The notes under the pieces: generated by a model
Told to the model about the DNA's origin: nothing
The model's database searches: none
Seen by the model: only the letters and a program-made list of their open reading frames with translations
Shown here: positions 32,549-44,689 of the stretch, piece by piece
How the letters are laid out: every line of letters starts with the position of its first letter
Position numbering within the stretch: the stretch's first letter is position 1
Source of the DNA: Hydractinia symbiolongicarpus
Taxonomy: Eukaryota; Cnidaria; Hydrozoa; Anthoathecata; Hydractiniidae
NCBI RefSeq assembly: GCF_029227915.1
Contig: NC_079880.1
Coordinates: forward strand, 24,802,501-24,866,500
DNA: 64,000 nucleotides
Direction: 5' to 3'
Position numbers and translations under genes: made by a program

Positions 32549-33053
32549 CTCATAGCAGCCCAGACAAGAGACATATGCTCCAAGCAACCAGGAACTTTTT
32601 CCATACATCCTTTTTTGAATGGATTTGTTAATAAAGTGGTTTTTCTGAATGATGTGGCTTTCTACGTGCTTTGACACAAGACTGAAAAAAAGTTTTCCCT
32701 CCACATTAAGGAGAACTATTTGCCGAACGTTCTTAAAGGTACTGTCCGATTAAAAAACAATATCTTTTCTTTTGTTTTATTAAGTATCAAAAATAACGAA
32801 GATTGCACTCTTAAACAACAAAGATTTATCCAATACTTAGCACCATCGTTTGTTTGTTTTGATCTTGCTGCACTAGCCTACCATCTTCGCGAACTTTCAA
32901 ACGCGGCAAAAGGACTGGGTCAATTCATTATTCAGCACATTTTTGCTTGTGACGTAGTTACCTGGCTTCTTATTAGGCGAACCCCCCCGACTTGCGCATC
33001 GAACGACTAAATGTTTATTTATATTTTTTTTCCTTTGTTTAAAAAAGTTCTTC

Positions 33054-33224
33054 ATGAAGATAGCAATGAATGAAAATAATTCGCAGGTTCTAGGATTTCA
33101 ATTCGAGCCGGAAAGAACAGCGAATGATGAGCTAGTTCCGACTTTTCAAGACGTAGACGAACATAACATTGGAAACCTTGTTGCACCTACTCCTAAATGT
33201 GAGAGGATGCCCTCTGAAGTGTAG
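33054..33224 (+). pseudogene. P2X7 C-terminal-domain-like exon 1 (copy 1)
   Basis: From ATG 33054 the frame reads NSQVLGFQFEPER, ELVPTFQDVDEHNIG and CERMPSEV, then a stop. The FQFEP start and a Cys-rich MPSE segment are features of the P2X7-receptor intracellular-domain-like proteins that are highly expanded in cnidarians. Compared with copy 2 a segment holding CDKCESMPSET is shortened, which removes Cys ligands. The link to P2X7 rests on motif order across all three exons. Confidence 0.55.
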
Positions 33225-33253
33225 AATGTTTTTGCTGTCACGAGACAGACTCT

Positions 33254-34319
33254 CAGTCTTTTTCAGGAATATTTGAGTAGGTGTGCGATGATTCGCACAT
33301 GTAAATCAAGTAACGCGTGCGATGTAAAACGCACGTGCAAAGAATGTTACGCCTGCGATACGGGCTCCGAGGTTATTTTTGTTGCGCATTCATTTTGCGG
33401 TAGAAAAGTGGGGGACGTTTTAAATCGTGAACCCCAAACACGATGATCGAGCGTCTACTGGTATAGCGACTCTCTCAATCTTAACTTCCTTTTCTACATG
33501 TCCGAAATAGTATGCATGACTATACTGTCATTTTTATATTTATTGTTTATTTTTCACAAGCAAATAGGCAAAAATATGCTTTGTTTTCAAATTAAAAAAA
33601 AATCTTTATCCACGTGGCTTAAATAAAACTTCAAAATTCATTCAAAAAGTTCAGCTACACTTTAACAAAATTTTTACAGAAAAAAATTTATACCGCCCGT
33701 GGGTTTCGGTTTTACAGGCATAAAGAAAAAATCCATTAAATTCGGACCTGCTATGGTTTCCAATTATTTTGTCAAATGAAGAAATTATCTACAATTAAAT
33801 CCATGATAAAATGTCTATTCCGCCTGTAAGTGCAGTTTTGCAGACTTGCTTCATCCGTGCTCCGTCGGCGTTCACCTCCGCATTAGTTAAGAACCGCATG
33901 GCTGGATTTCTTGTGTAAGACCTGGTTACCAACGACGAAGGGGCCAGGCAAAAGAGATTTATGTCTACGTAGTTCTTTTAACTAAGTCAGGAGTCGGTGA
34001 ATTAGCTAGGATGGTCAGGTTGGCTATGAATAGGCTTGCTCGTGGATTAAAAGGACCAGGACTATTCAATAATTTCTGAGATCTAAAAGTGTCCGACCAA
34101 TACGGAAATCTATCGGACGTTTTGTCTGACGACTGTCCAAAAATTATTTCGAGGGCTGCCATCGCACGCTACATCGCACGCGACAAAATGGATTTTATAG
34201 GTTGATTTTGAAAAGTCAATATTTATTTTTCAGGCGTGCGATTAATCACACGCCTGAAACGATTTAGGCGTGTGCCAGGGCGTGCGCGTGCGATCGCACG
34301 CCTCTCCTGAAAAAGACTG
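33254..34319. mobile_element. 1.07 kb TIR element with 6-bp TSD
   Basis: Ends CAGTCTTTTTCAGGA and its complement; flanked by GACTCT at 33248-33253 and 34320-34325. The related locus at 60630 has the uninterrupted site (GACAGACTCTATTAAA), which proves the insertion. Inside both ends are clusters of GTGCGAT/ATCGCAC-type words, likely subterminal binding sites. No transposase frame is recognisable, so it is non-autonomous; class unknown. Confidence 0.85.
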
Positions 34320-34422
34320 GACTCTATTAAATATTTTCAATTACATGGTATAAAAGTTTCTACTCCTTCATGAGTATTTCTTAGATGCGAGTGTGATTGA
34401 GTAATATTGTAATATTTTTCAG

Positions 34423-34515
34423 ATAAAAAATGTATTACGGAACACGAAGAATTCCGAGCGGTGGTTTTATTGAAGAGTACGCTGTGACCATCTTTGGTGG
34501 CACTCCATGACAGAG
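34423..34515 (+). pseudogene. P2X7-like exon 2 (copy 1)
   Basis: After a polypyrimidine tract and AG at 34421-34422 the frame reads KKCITEHEEFRAVVLLKSTL, the CIT-x-H-x2-F segment of P2X7-like C-terminal domains, then a stop. The exon that follows in copy 2 is missing here, deleted between about 34515 and 34520. Confidence 0.6.
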
Positions 34516-35344
34516 AGTTTCGAACGACCACCTAGTTACCAGCCCCTACTCACCTCCTTAACATCCTTTTCTTTCCTCCGTTCAGATATTTCTCTGACTT
34601 TTGGTTTTTCCTTATACGGAAGATTTTTTTTTGGATCCTTGAGCAGCGAAAAAAAAATTTTATCCTGTTTTTTCGACTGTTGTTAGTGGAATTCACAACA
34701 GCGCACCACGACATTATTCTGCCTCTCAACCTTACTGAATGTGCGATCTGAGTCTAATCTCTCTGTGGCGGGACATCTAGTGAAGAGGAAACTAATTTTT
34801 AATTATTGATTGGTTGTCTTTAGAGTAGCTGAAACAACTATGCAACCCTAAGGCTAAAGTCATATTGAACTTCAAGTTTTATTAGCGAAAGCTTCTTACT
34901 TAGGTTCGTACAGAATTAGCACAGTGTGTGTTTACCTTAAGGTCTAGACACATCTCTCGCCTTCGATTTTTTAATTCCATATGAATAATTCATAAAAAGC
35001 GGTCTTTCACAATTCAGGGGGTAAAATTACCATAATTTTTAAACATATAATAAAATATCAGCCCTGGCCCACGTTTTATCTAGTTTGGGCAGTTCGGCGC
35101 GCTCCAGGTAAATACGTCACACGCGACATATTATTTCAGCCTCGCTTTAGTGCCTATCATCCGCCATTCATATAAACAATCGAAGCGAGAGACCGCATGC
35201 TTTTTTGTAAACAAGAATGAGATATTGTTCAGTTGGTGTAAGGAAAGAAAACAAATAATTATTTAATTATTTTATAGAAATTAGTTCCAAATAAGAATTT
35301 TTTGTCAAAATTTTAGTTGATTTTTAATCGGACAGTACCTTTAA

Positions 35345-36190
35345 TGGATGATGGAGATGGAGGCTTGTTTTTAGTGATATAAACTTCTGAAGCAACCCTC
35401 CACTAAACAGGAACGAAGGGTAGCTATGGTCCAGAAAACGATAAAAAGATAACACCTGTATATCAAGAGGAATGTCAAAGCATGTCTTACAGTACGGAAA
35501 TGTGTTGATGAAAATGTATGTAGTCCGATAAAAAGTTATTTTCAGTGGAATGAGCACAATCTTCGTCCAAGAAACCAAAATTGTCTAATGAAAATACCTA
35601 AGCTAAGACTCCAGCTAGGTAAACAAACATTTGAATATTGGGGAGCAAAATTGTATTATGATCTATCTCCCATTGAACATTAGGCAAGAAGCAAATTTTT
35701 CAAAATTTAGGCAGAATATTTCACATAAGCGTTGCAATGTGAGAGAAACTCAGTTTATTAACCTCAAAGAAAACTTAGTTAACTAAAGAAAATGTGGCCT
35801 TATATTATTTTGCTTATTATTTTGGGATTTAAATAATAAGTATGACATTAACAATTCCAAACTTTTTTGTGAAGTGAGAGGGAAGCTTTATTATGTCCTT
35901 CAAAATCGCCCCACTGCCAGCCAGCTAAAGGAAAGCAAAAATCCTGCAAAACTATGATTTTGCTACACGATTTTTTGAATTTTAAAATTTATAAAGATTT
36001 TTTTATAGAAATGACAGAGTTTTTTTATTCTTATTTTTTTTTTTTTTTAGCATAATTTTTTTTTTTTTTTTAGCCATAAATTTATTTTTTTTAACCCTTC
36101 ATAAGTAATATACAACACTTGTTGGCTCTGTTTTTATACTGATAGGCCGCCGGTGTACATTTTTTTTTTATTTATTTTTTTTTTTTAATA
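35345..36190. other. No gene; poly-T tracts
   Basis: AT-rich, with long T runs at 36018-36048, 36055-36072 and 36160-36185. They may be leftover poly(A) tails of minus-strand retrocopies, just downstream of the LINE at 36200-39700. Confidence 0.5.
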
Positions 36191-36199
36191 AATCATTCG

Positions 36200-39100
36200 T
36201 TATATCGTCGACATGACATTTGACAGTTCGATGTCATGGATGTAATGTTCTTTCTTCAGCGAACGAGAACCTCTAAAGCATAACAACATTGACCGTAACA
36301 GGGAAAAGGAAATTTTTGTTCTAATATAATTGACTGCTTGTGATACAGGTATGTCTCTTTTCTCTGCAATCATTTCAGATAAACGTTTGTAAAGCAGCTT
36401 ACACTCTCGCCCCATTCCACCATTTGTTGAGAAAACCAATGGGGTGAACGACCCGTTATCAACATCAAGCACACGTTCATTGTACTGGCGTTTCTTCTCA
36501 TCCTCGTTACGTTTAAAGCATTTAGTGAGTTCCAAACCCTGGTATCTCCGAGCGTTTAGGTCAAAAACCCGTATATCCAAAAATACCCTTTGACCAGGAG
36601 TCCAGAACCCAATAGCGCTTATATCAAGACGAGCTTCTTGACTTCTATTGTCGCTTCGTGGTTGAATTTGCTCACCATTCAACTGAATCAACATTGGTTC
36701 GCGTCGAACGTCCTTACACACTTCGTTTAGACAGTCAGGGATAACCGCAAATTAGGCTATAATAGTCTAATTAGTCTACGATAGCCTATTTAGGCGATTT
36801 ATCTCTCCTAATTAGGCTATCAACATGGTTTTTGCTGCCTATCGCTGTTCTGTTGCATAATCGCAATGATTTTATTAGCTAAAAAGATTCTATAGAACCC
36901 CCTTTTGATGGTCCAAATATATTTTTCTTTATTATTTGCGCTGTCAGAAGATATAGCGTTTAGTTTGTTTTGATTAAGAACGCATGCGCTGTGTTACAGC
37001 TTCTTTGTTGTACGGCCACGGTTGCTTCTGAAAAAAGGCTAAATTTCCTGTGCGCATATTTTCAACATGGTGGCGCATAGCCTAAATAGACTATTTCTCG
37101 TCTAATTAGCCGATCCAAAGACTTTTAACGTATAATTTTTAGTCCCGTGAAGCAAACTATAAAAAATTTTGCGCGAACAAAGATGATGTAATGAGCAACA
37201 AAGCTCCGAAAGAATATGGTGCAACCAAACGTGGTAGATAATCATAAAAGAAAATAGCAAATCGCCTAAATAGGAGATACTCGCCTAAATAGTCTATGAA
37301 AAATCTCCTAAGCTACTAGCCTAATTTGGCGTGATAGCCTAATTTGCCGTTATCCCTGACTGTTAGAAAAACAGAAGTGATATCACGAACTTCATTGTCT
37401 CATCGTGATAAAACCACCTTTCTTGAAGGATAAAGCATGAGTCACGTTAAATTTGCTACCACATGCACAATCTGAAGGGAGTCTAGGTAGTGCCTAATTA
37501 TAACGGATACGTAACGCATCCCTAAATTGTTCTTTGTTTAATTCATACATCAGTTCTTTAATAGGTAAACTCGTCAGCCAATTCGATGCTCACACCATCA
37601 TGTTTACATCATTAATCCTCTTCTGTTCTTCATTCATGTTTGCTCTTAACAGCTCGAGCTTTTCTTTATTTTGTTGACGCCGTTCGCTTTTTATCACTGC
37701 AATTGTCTTACCACTGTCATCGTCGATCTTTCCCACGATTTCTTTTTGAAGCAGGTACGTCAATTGTTTCGAGTTTTCCAGCTCGACTGGAGCGTATTCG
37801 CATATATTTTTCAAACCAAGTCCTCCCAATCTGGGCGGAAGTGACATAAGCATTCGTTCTTCATCATTTACGACATGACCATCAGTTATCGCTGGAATAA
37901 ACTGATGTCTGATTACGTCTTCTACAGGATCAAGAAATTTTTCAATTCCTGGAATTGTGCGAACGAAGTAGGAGAAGCGATGTTGGTATTCACTAATATA
38001 GCAGGTATATGCCTCTTGCGGTTGGGTTATCGCAATTCTGGACAGCATTGAAAATTCTTGAACCCATTGGTTTACCATCTTGTTACAGTACTCACTTTTA
38101 TAATCATCGCCGCCAATTACTGCGCCTAGATGTCTTTCGCCACGTTTAGTAATCTGAATGTTCGTATTTCAAAACAATTCGTTGGCTTTTTCAACATACT
38201 GTTCTTTAACAATCAACCACGATTTTTGAGGTTGCGGAAAGTACCCGAACAATGGCCCTTTTTTTTCAGATTTTCCCACCATAAAATCAAGGATTCGCAT
38301 TTTCCTACCGCCGTTAGATCATGATGTGATGATGTGCATATTTTTACATGGCTAGCCCCACAAATATCGAGGGATATACCCTGTCTATTATTTCCAGGAG
38401 GGGCCATGGCTTAGAGTGAAGAATCAGAAGCAGTATTATTAGTAGATGCAGCTAGATCATCAGCAAAAGCGACCATTTGATCTTGTCCTGTAATCACTGT
38501 TAACATCAATTCAAGTAGTGGTGTTATACCTATTGCATACATTGCCATACCAATGGGATCGCCTTGGGTAGTTCCTTCTTTCGAGCGTAGTTCAATCCCA
38601 CCAATCACAAATAGCCTTGCTGGTATATTGTAGCAATTTGTCACATAATTTGATAAGATCGGGCATAATATTCGAATATTGTGAATCAGAGCTCGTCTGT
38701 TGATACTGTTAAATGCATTTGCTGCATCTACTAATAATACTGCTTCTGATTCTTTACTCTCAAACATATCTCGCATCGCATGAATGGCAGCTTCACTCCC
38801 TGCTCTTTGACCTGCACACATTTGAATCTTGCTACATGATTTAATCACGTCCTCCCTCATCACCGCCATTATAACTTTTCCACAGATTCTCCGCAGAACT
38901 TCAGAACTTCTCCCACGCCTATTGGTCGCACACCAGGTCTTTTGTTTAACGGTACCAACCTGCATGCCAAGAAACCTTCTAATGATTCATCATCTACATA
39001 TTCTGTACATAGCTTTTTTATAACATTCGCAGTCGCTGTTCGTAGATCTCCTCCACAATCGCCGTACACTTTTGATGTTAGAGGTTTTCTCCAACCGTCA

Positions 39101-39700
39101 GCATCCAAACCTGAAGGACCTGACCCTCCTTTTGTTGTGGGAGCCGCTCGTAGCACTAGCGGGTCATCAATAACGTCATAGATTATTGGGTTGACCGTTA
39201 CATATGGTCCCTGCAATGCATTGTCTTCATTTAAATCCCCTCCGATAGGATGTTTCTCTCTCAAAATTTCAATCGTATCGTCTTTTAGAGGCAAAACACC
39301 ACCAGCCATATTGTTTGTCAATAACTTTATAGCACCATTCACATTCCCTTTTTGCATCATATTCTTAAATCTTTTCGAGATTGTTTCAATGTCTTGTCGT
39401 TCTGATATTTGTGGAAGCCGAGATTGTAAAGCTTCGGCCTCATTCAGTAAACCTTCTATTTCGCCTTTGTGCCATAATTCAAGTCTTCTTTCAAGGGCTT
39501 TCAAATGATCTTTACTTTTTGAATTTTTGGAAGGTTTCTGCAGAAGTAGAGCTGGCATAATGCCATTATTAACTAGAAATTTAAAAAAAGGTTGCGAAGC
39601 ATTTCGCAAGTTGCAAGCAAAATTTTTGGAGTATAACACATTTCAAATAAACAGTTACAGCCGTCTTCCATTACTTGAAGACACCTCTGAGCGGGCGTCT
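36200..39700 (-). mobile_element. Second LINE: RT plus C-terminal nuclease
   Basis: Minus-strand non-LTR element. Upstream frame 39639-38869 is the pre-RT and fingers (PTTKGGSGPSGLDADGWRK, RLVPLNKRPGVRPIGVGE). 38965-38411 is the palm: AGQRAGSEAAIHAMR, VLLVDAANAFNSI (motif A), GTTQGDPIGMAMYAIG (motif B), FADD (motif C, intact). 38078-37590 is thumb and connector (PPRLGGLGLKN). 36721-36200 is a C-terminal domain: EARLDISAIGFWTPG, VFLDIRVFD, FTPLVFSTNGGMG, which I read as a restriction-like nuclease. Frames are offset by shifts near 38900 and 38400. It differs from LINE-USP in sequence and lacks a USP. The clade is not certain. Confidence 0.85.
36732..37362. mobile_element. 631-bp MITE with 5-bp TSD, inside the LINE
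   Basis: Ends CAGTCAGGGATAACCG and CGTTATCCCTGACTG; flanked by TTAGA at 36727-36731 and 37363-37367. Removing it joins the LINE frame from KKGGFITMR to LNEVCKDVRREPM. Both subterminal regions are filled with variants of AATTAGGCTA and CCTAAATAG in several orientations. No coding capacity. Confidence 0.9.
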
Positions 39701-39796
39701 ATTATTCCTAGAATGAGGTTAAAAAGGGGTATGAAATAGAAACAAGAAGCCCTGCGGCTTAAAGATTTCCGCCATTAGCAATAATCTGAAAAAAGA

Positions 39797-39830
39797 TATA
39801 AAATCGTGACATACATGTCACGATTTTATA
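39797..39830. repeat. 34-bp palindrome with 2-nt loop
   Basis: Perfect inverted repeat, each arm ending ATCGTGACAT / ATGTCACGAT around AC. It lies just upstream of the second LINE in the LINE's own orientation, in sequence without genes. Confidence 0.8.
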
Positions 39831-39834
39831 GCTA

Positions 39835-42025
39835 TAATAAATTATCTTTCACCAAAAATATCCAGCCTCGACAATTCCTCTTTAAATTAAAATTCATTGA
39901 TAATTAGTTCTGCTGAATATAGCTTTAGTCTACGTGCTTACAAAATTGTAGTACAGAAGGAAATGACGTAATTATATAACATCAAAGATGCCGCATTGTA
40001 AGACGATCTTCATTATGCTACACTGCACGAGCTTTAACTTTCGATTATAAACTTTAAAGTAAAGTAATGTTCATTGGATAGTAAAGCAATTTGTTGCACT
40101 GTTAGGATTCTTATTGGCTTAAAACTCATTGTAGCCTCGTTCTCAAAAAAAATGTCAAAACGACGATTTAGGCTTTAGCCTACTCTCTCTCTCTCTCTCT
40201 TCCCAGGCAATATTAAAGTTCCTCCTTCCCGGCCGAAATCAAAAAAAAATTTATAAACTTTCTTTCCTGTAACTTTTATTTAATATCAATGTCTACGCCA
40301 ATTTTCAGGACTTGTTGTCCCGTGTGTTCGTACATTCTTACTGCCAGGATTAGCCAGAAAGAGCGCTAAGTTATCAGAATTATGCAGAGAATGAAATAAA
40401 GAAACTTGGAGAGAAAAGAATTCACAATTAAAAATAGCTTTTTTATTGGCCCAATTACTTTGTAATTTATTTGTAATGTATTGTAAGCACACTGTATTTT
40501 CATAGTCTTACTTCTACGTCAATGACGCTACAACTTAACGGCCTAAATTATACTTTTCTAATGTAAGATGGCTCTACTAAAAAATTGATTCAATCTTTAT
40601 TTCTACAACACACCCCTATGAGACGGGGGCTACAATTTAAAGGTCTCATATTAAAAATAATACGGTACTAAAGAATTCGATCTTACTAGTCTCAGACTCG
40701 GGATATATTTTACTGTCAGAAAATTAGAAAAACCAATCGTCCACAGCAATTTAACCGTACAAAAATCTACCCATTTGTCACGAGGGGCGGTAAATCAAAA
40801 AGCACGGTTATAAGAAAATCTTATTTTGTGTTATGTATAAAAGCTTTCTTTTTAGATAACTATAAAATCATAACATGTTCTCAATAGCGAGCTGCTTTAG
40901 CGAAATGATGAAAACATTTTGACATCAAATTTTATGATGTAGATGTTTTTACTAGTTTTCTAAATATTTAAAGAAGCGCCCTTCAGCTGCAGTAAATATT
41001 CAAATAACAACCACTGGGGCCTCATACGAAACCTCAACACTTGTTTTAACTCCAAGTTTTAACTTATTTACAGCATTTTTGTTCGTTCATAAATTATTTA
41101 TTATACCGATATTTGTTGTGAAAAATAAAACCACGCAAGGCACACATAAATATTTTTTACACAACAGAAAATACAATATAGTATTCAGGGTTTGTCAGTT
41201 ATGTTAAATTCCAGAGGACATTTTATCATTTCTTCCATGATTTGATAGACATGATAGACACTAATTTTCAGGATAATTACACATTAAGAAATTCCAGGAC
41301 TTTTCGGTCGGTTGAACATTTTGAGCAAATGTTAAGGATGCTTTGAATTTCTGGTTGAATTGTCAAGGAACTGGTTATATCCGTGTCTAACGCAGCTGGA
41401 CTTTTGTTTTGTGGTTATTTTTCTTAACTTTCGCCTGTGATTAGAGTTAGTTATACTCTGCCCAATGTGCTTCTTCTTTTTAATAAAATGCGATATCACC
41501 CATATTTGAAATGTTTTTGATAATATCGACATTTAGCAGTTTTCTTATTTTCTTTTTAATCAACTTGGAAAAACTCTGATCACCTAACCACTTATCCTGA
41601 AAGGTACACTTGTTCTTTGTCATCTGTCTATTTAAAACTATTTTATAAAAATAAAGCATAACGTAATATTGTGGTTATTGCTTCCGACGTGTCTTATAGA
41701 ACAGTGAAACAAGCATGCACTTTAAAAATCAAATATTACATAAATATACAGTTAAAAGCGAGACAAAACAAGAAGAATTTACAACATTCATATCATTCAT
41801 ATTGCTGTTGCATGGTTTTGTACACAGGTTATATATATATAAACAGAAAAACAAATTAAAAAAAGCCGTATTTGTGGCAAAGGAGCTTTAATCCATATAC
41901 TACATAAAATGGTCAAGACTATGTTAGTACCACTGAATGACTAACAAAGCCTGTCAGTAATTATCAAAACATTTATTAAGAAGAGCTTTTCATTTGCAAT
42001 TTTTGAATTTATAGAAATAAAGTTT
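39835..42025. other. No gene recognised; CT microsatellite
   Basis: A (CT)n tract lies at about 40182-40201. Otherwise AT-rich sequence with short unsupported frames. Confidence 0.45.
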
Positions 42026-42044
42026 TATCAGTCTAAGTCAAGTT

Positions 42045-42165
42045 AAAAGACAAAAAATTCCCTGACTTTTCCCTGACTTTCCCCCAAAATGGGTCTTTTT
42101 TCCTGACTTTCCCTGACCACAGATAAAATTCCGACTTTCCCTGATTTCCCCTGACTCGGTGGAAG
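42045..42165. repeat. CCCTGACTTT minisatellite
   Basis: About six irregular copies of CCCTGACTTTCCC (complement GGGAAAGTCAGGG) in 110 bp. All three minus-strand frames stay open across it, a by-product of the repeat, so those frames are not genes. Followed by a non-repeated stretch to 42325. Confidence 0.7.
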
Positions 42166-42329
42166 CCCTGATAAAACAACAAGTAAAAACACCACCAACA
42201 CTTTCTGTACTGAAAAAATAGAAAAATCTGGGTAAAATTTGAGGAGTTTTGACAAATATTTTTCTGAATTTCCACGATTTCCAGGATTGTGGCATACCTG
42301 GCATGCTTAAATTAACTCGACTCACCGAT

Positions 42330-43520
42330 AAAAAGGTAGTAAAATAGCCGGCGTAATTAACAATTAGGGGTGATTAGAGGTTTTCTGTAACACTACTTAA
42401 CTAGTATAAGAATTATAAAAAAATGTCCATTATTATATTACTTATATTTTATTTGCAACTTCTATTTACTATCTTTTGTCAGTAGACTACTACATCTTAA
42501 ACTGAATCCCTAACTACCGTATTGGAACGAAAATCTAGTTCTAAAAAAAAAATCGCAAAACTAGGAATATTTGATAAAAAAAAAGTTTGTACTACATAAC
42601 TACAGCTTTAAAAAGTTGTACAATTAGGGATAACTTGTAATAGTTTTTACTAACTTTTGAAGAACTTCTTAAAACTCAAAGTTAATCAACTTGACAACAA
42701 AAATAACTATGTAACCTGTTTATAAAACTATTAAATAAACAAAAGAAAAAACGGAATTATGGAACAAACTAACTACAAGAACTAACTACAAAAAAACTAA
42801 AAATAAAAATTGTTGCCACCACGCCCACGCCCTCGCCTCATCCCCCAACCCCAACCCCTTCTTACGGCATACGGCCCACGTCTTCTTCCTAAAAACTGCA
42901 TAAAAAAATTGCAAAAGTACAAGACAATGCATACATTGAAGATTTTACTTTGATCTGTATGCGTGACTTTTGATAAACATAGCTAAATATATAAAATAGG
43001 TTCGGGTTTTACAGAATTAACGAAACTTTTGCGTCAGCAAAACACAGGAATGAAAAGCATTCAAAACTAGATCACTAAAAGTAAAAAAACAAAAACTATT
43101 TCGTAACTTTAAGGGGAAAACTTTTGGCAGAAAGAAAATTTGGCAGATTTGTCACATTAAATTCTACCCCATATTTTTTCTTTTCTATTAAGCTGGATTG
43201 GTAGAATAAAAAGTTTTTTGATTTTAACATTTGATGACGAGTGACTTTACTTGATCTAATTTTATAGTTGTATGGTATTTTAAAATGCATTTAAAAATTA
43301 TTGCTTTTATATCCATGAAACTAAATTCTGCTAATTTCAATATGTTTTCCTCCATAAAGTCTGTATTTTATTTTGCGAGAACTGCAACCTCATCTTCCTC
43401 AAACCGCAACAACTGTTTATGTACATTTTGAAAATAACATACCCTGCCGCCTTTCACGCCGCTCTCGCCGCTGCTGCTCCAGCACACGTGCTACAATTTC
43501 TTCCACTACAAAATATATGT
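42330..43520. other. No gene recognised
   Basis: AT-rich except for a C-rich block at about 42815-42890 (CCACGCCCACGCCCTCGCC), which on the minus strand would encode Gly/Arg-rich sequence. Confidence 0.4.
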
Positions 43521-43690
43521 AGAATTATGATAAATTTAATGCAACAACTAAAAGGCTGTAATGAAACTTGGTATATACGCTATCAAAACGCAACAAAACT
43601 CGGTAGAATGTAGACCGGAAAAAGATATTTATTTTCTCATTACACAAATTAAAATACCTTCTTCGGCACCGAGCTGACGCCCCTCCTCCT

Positions 43691-43924
43691 CTACACCATC
43701 CTGCGCTGGTGCTGCTGGTACTGCTGGTGGTACTGGTACTCCTGGTGGTGCTGGTACTCTTGGTGGTGCTGCAGCTGTTGTAATTGCTGCTCATGCAGCT
43801 GATGTTGTTGTTGCAGCTGCATGAGCTGATTTAACATATTTTGTTGTTGCAGCTCCAAAGACTGCAACAAATCAATTTGGTTGCGCTGGAGCTGCAACTG
43901 CTCATAACTTTCACTAATACCCAT
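43691..43924 (-). CDS. Gln/His-rich coiled-coil-like frame, unknown
   Basis: A 77-codon frame starting at ATG 43924. It begins MGISESYEQLQLQRNQIDLL, then Leu/Gln heptad-like sequence, then a run of QHHQEYQ-like units. I do not recognise it. It resembles the Gln-rich C-terminal helix of some transposon-encoded Myb/SANT DNA-binding proteins, but no Myb part is seen. It could be an exon end: the C-rich strand upstream continues Gly/Arg-rich at 42.8 kb. Low-complexity DNA could also produce this by chance. Confidence 0.3.
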   Translation of the reverse strand: MGISESYEQLQLQRNQIDLLQSLELQQQNMLNQLMQLQQQHQLHEQQLQQLQHHQEYQHHQEYQYHQQYQQHQRRMV

Positions 43925-44040
43925 CTAATAACACAGAAAGAATATTAGCAATGTGCATTTCAGGGTGGGGACATAGACCTAGAAATTAAATAACTAAATT
44001 GATGATTAAAATTACTTTTTTAAAAATTAAAAAGAAAGAC

Positions 44041-44170
44041 ACATACACACACACATACACACACACACACACTAAAAAAGAACTACTTTAACACAATAAA
44101 ACAAAAGTTTCTTTGCATAACAGTAGTAGCAGTATTAGTAGTAGCAATATTAGTAGCAGTAATTGTAAGA
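44041..44170. repeat. AC and GTA microsatellites
   Basis: An (AC)n tract at about 44041-44072 and an imperfect trinucleotide GTA/GCA tract at about 44122-44165. Confidence 0.85.
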
Positions 44171-44457
44171 GAAAAAACAACAAAAATTATAAAATACAGT
44201 TGCAAATTATGCAAAAACTTGGTTAAAATTGTCCTGTTATTATCAATTCTTAATTTCTAGTAAAAATATGTAAATAAATTCTGTTAGCAACCACAACATA
44301 GACAACTAAAAAATGATTTTTTACTTGTTTTGGGTAACAAAAATGGAAAATAAAGAAAAGAAAACATTTAATAGTACTTAGTCCAATCTATGCAAAAAAA
44401 TAAATAAAAGTATTATAAGCAATTTAGAAAACAGACAAAATAGATAACACATTTAAT

Positions 44458-44640
44458 AAAACAGTTTTATACCCTCCACCACCCGGCATTTTTATAGCCG
44501 TCAATACAGTTTTGGACCCACCACCACCCGGCATTTTTTTAGCCGTCAATACAGTTTTGGACCCACCACCACCCAGCATTTTTATAGCCATCGATACAGT
44601 TTTGCCCCACCACCACCCGGCATTTTTTTGGCCAACGTTT
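44458..44640. repeat. Minisatellite, ~45-60 bp units
   Basis: Four units containing CCACCACCCGGCATTTTT and GCCGTCAATACAGTTTTGG. A minus-strand frame across it (44657-44424) reads as GGGGSKTV-type repeats; this is repeat translation, not a supported gene. Confidence 0.85.
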
Positions 44641-44689
44641 ATGAGTTTATTTCTCATTATTAATCTTTAAATTCATTTGCCAGTAAAAT

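Larger units (their letters stand above)
32733..35344. mobile_element. TTAA-flanked TIR element with P2X7-like exons
   Basis: TTAA at 32733-32736 and 35341-35344 flank inverted ends AGGTACTGTCCGATTAAAAA (32737 onward) and its complement (to 35340). TTAA duplication is typical of piggyBac and Kolobok transposons; no transposase is recognisable here. Much of 32955-34590 is repeated at 60310-61770. It contains P2X7-like exons and a nested 1.07 kb TIR element. Confidence 0.7.

Noticed and set aside
38829-39739. Plus-strand frames of 64-105 codons across the second LINE
   Set aside because: Antisense to a well-supported RT frame with intact motifs A, B and C.
42033-42325. Three overlapping minus-strand frames of 70-95 codons
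   Set aside because: All are open because they cross a CCCTGACTTT minisatellite; different frames of the same repeat.
44424-44657. Gly-rich minus-strand frame with GGGGSKTV repeats
   Set aside because: Direct translation of a minisatellite; no evidence of a gene.
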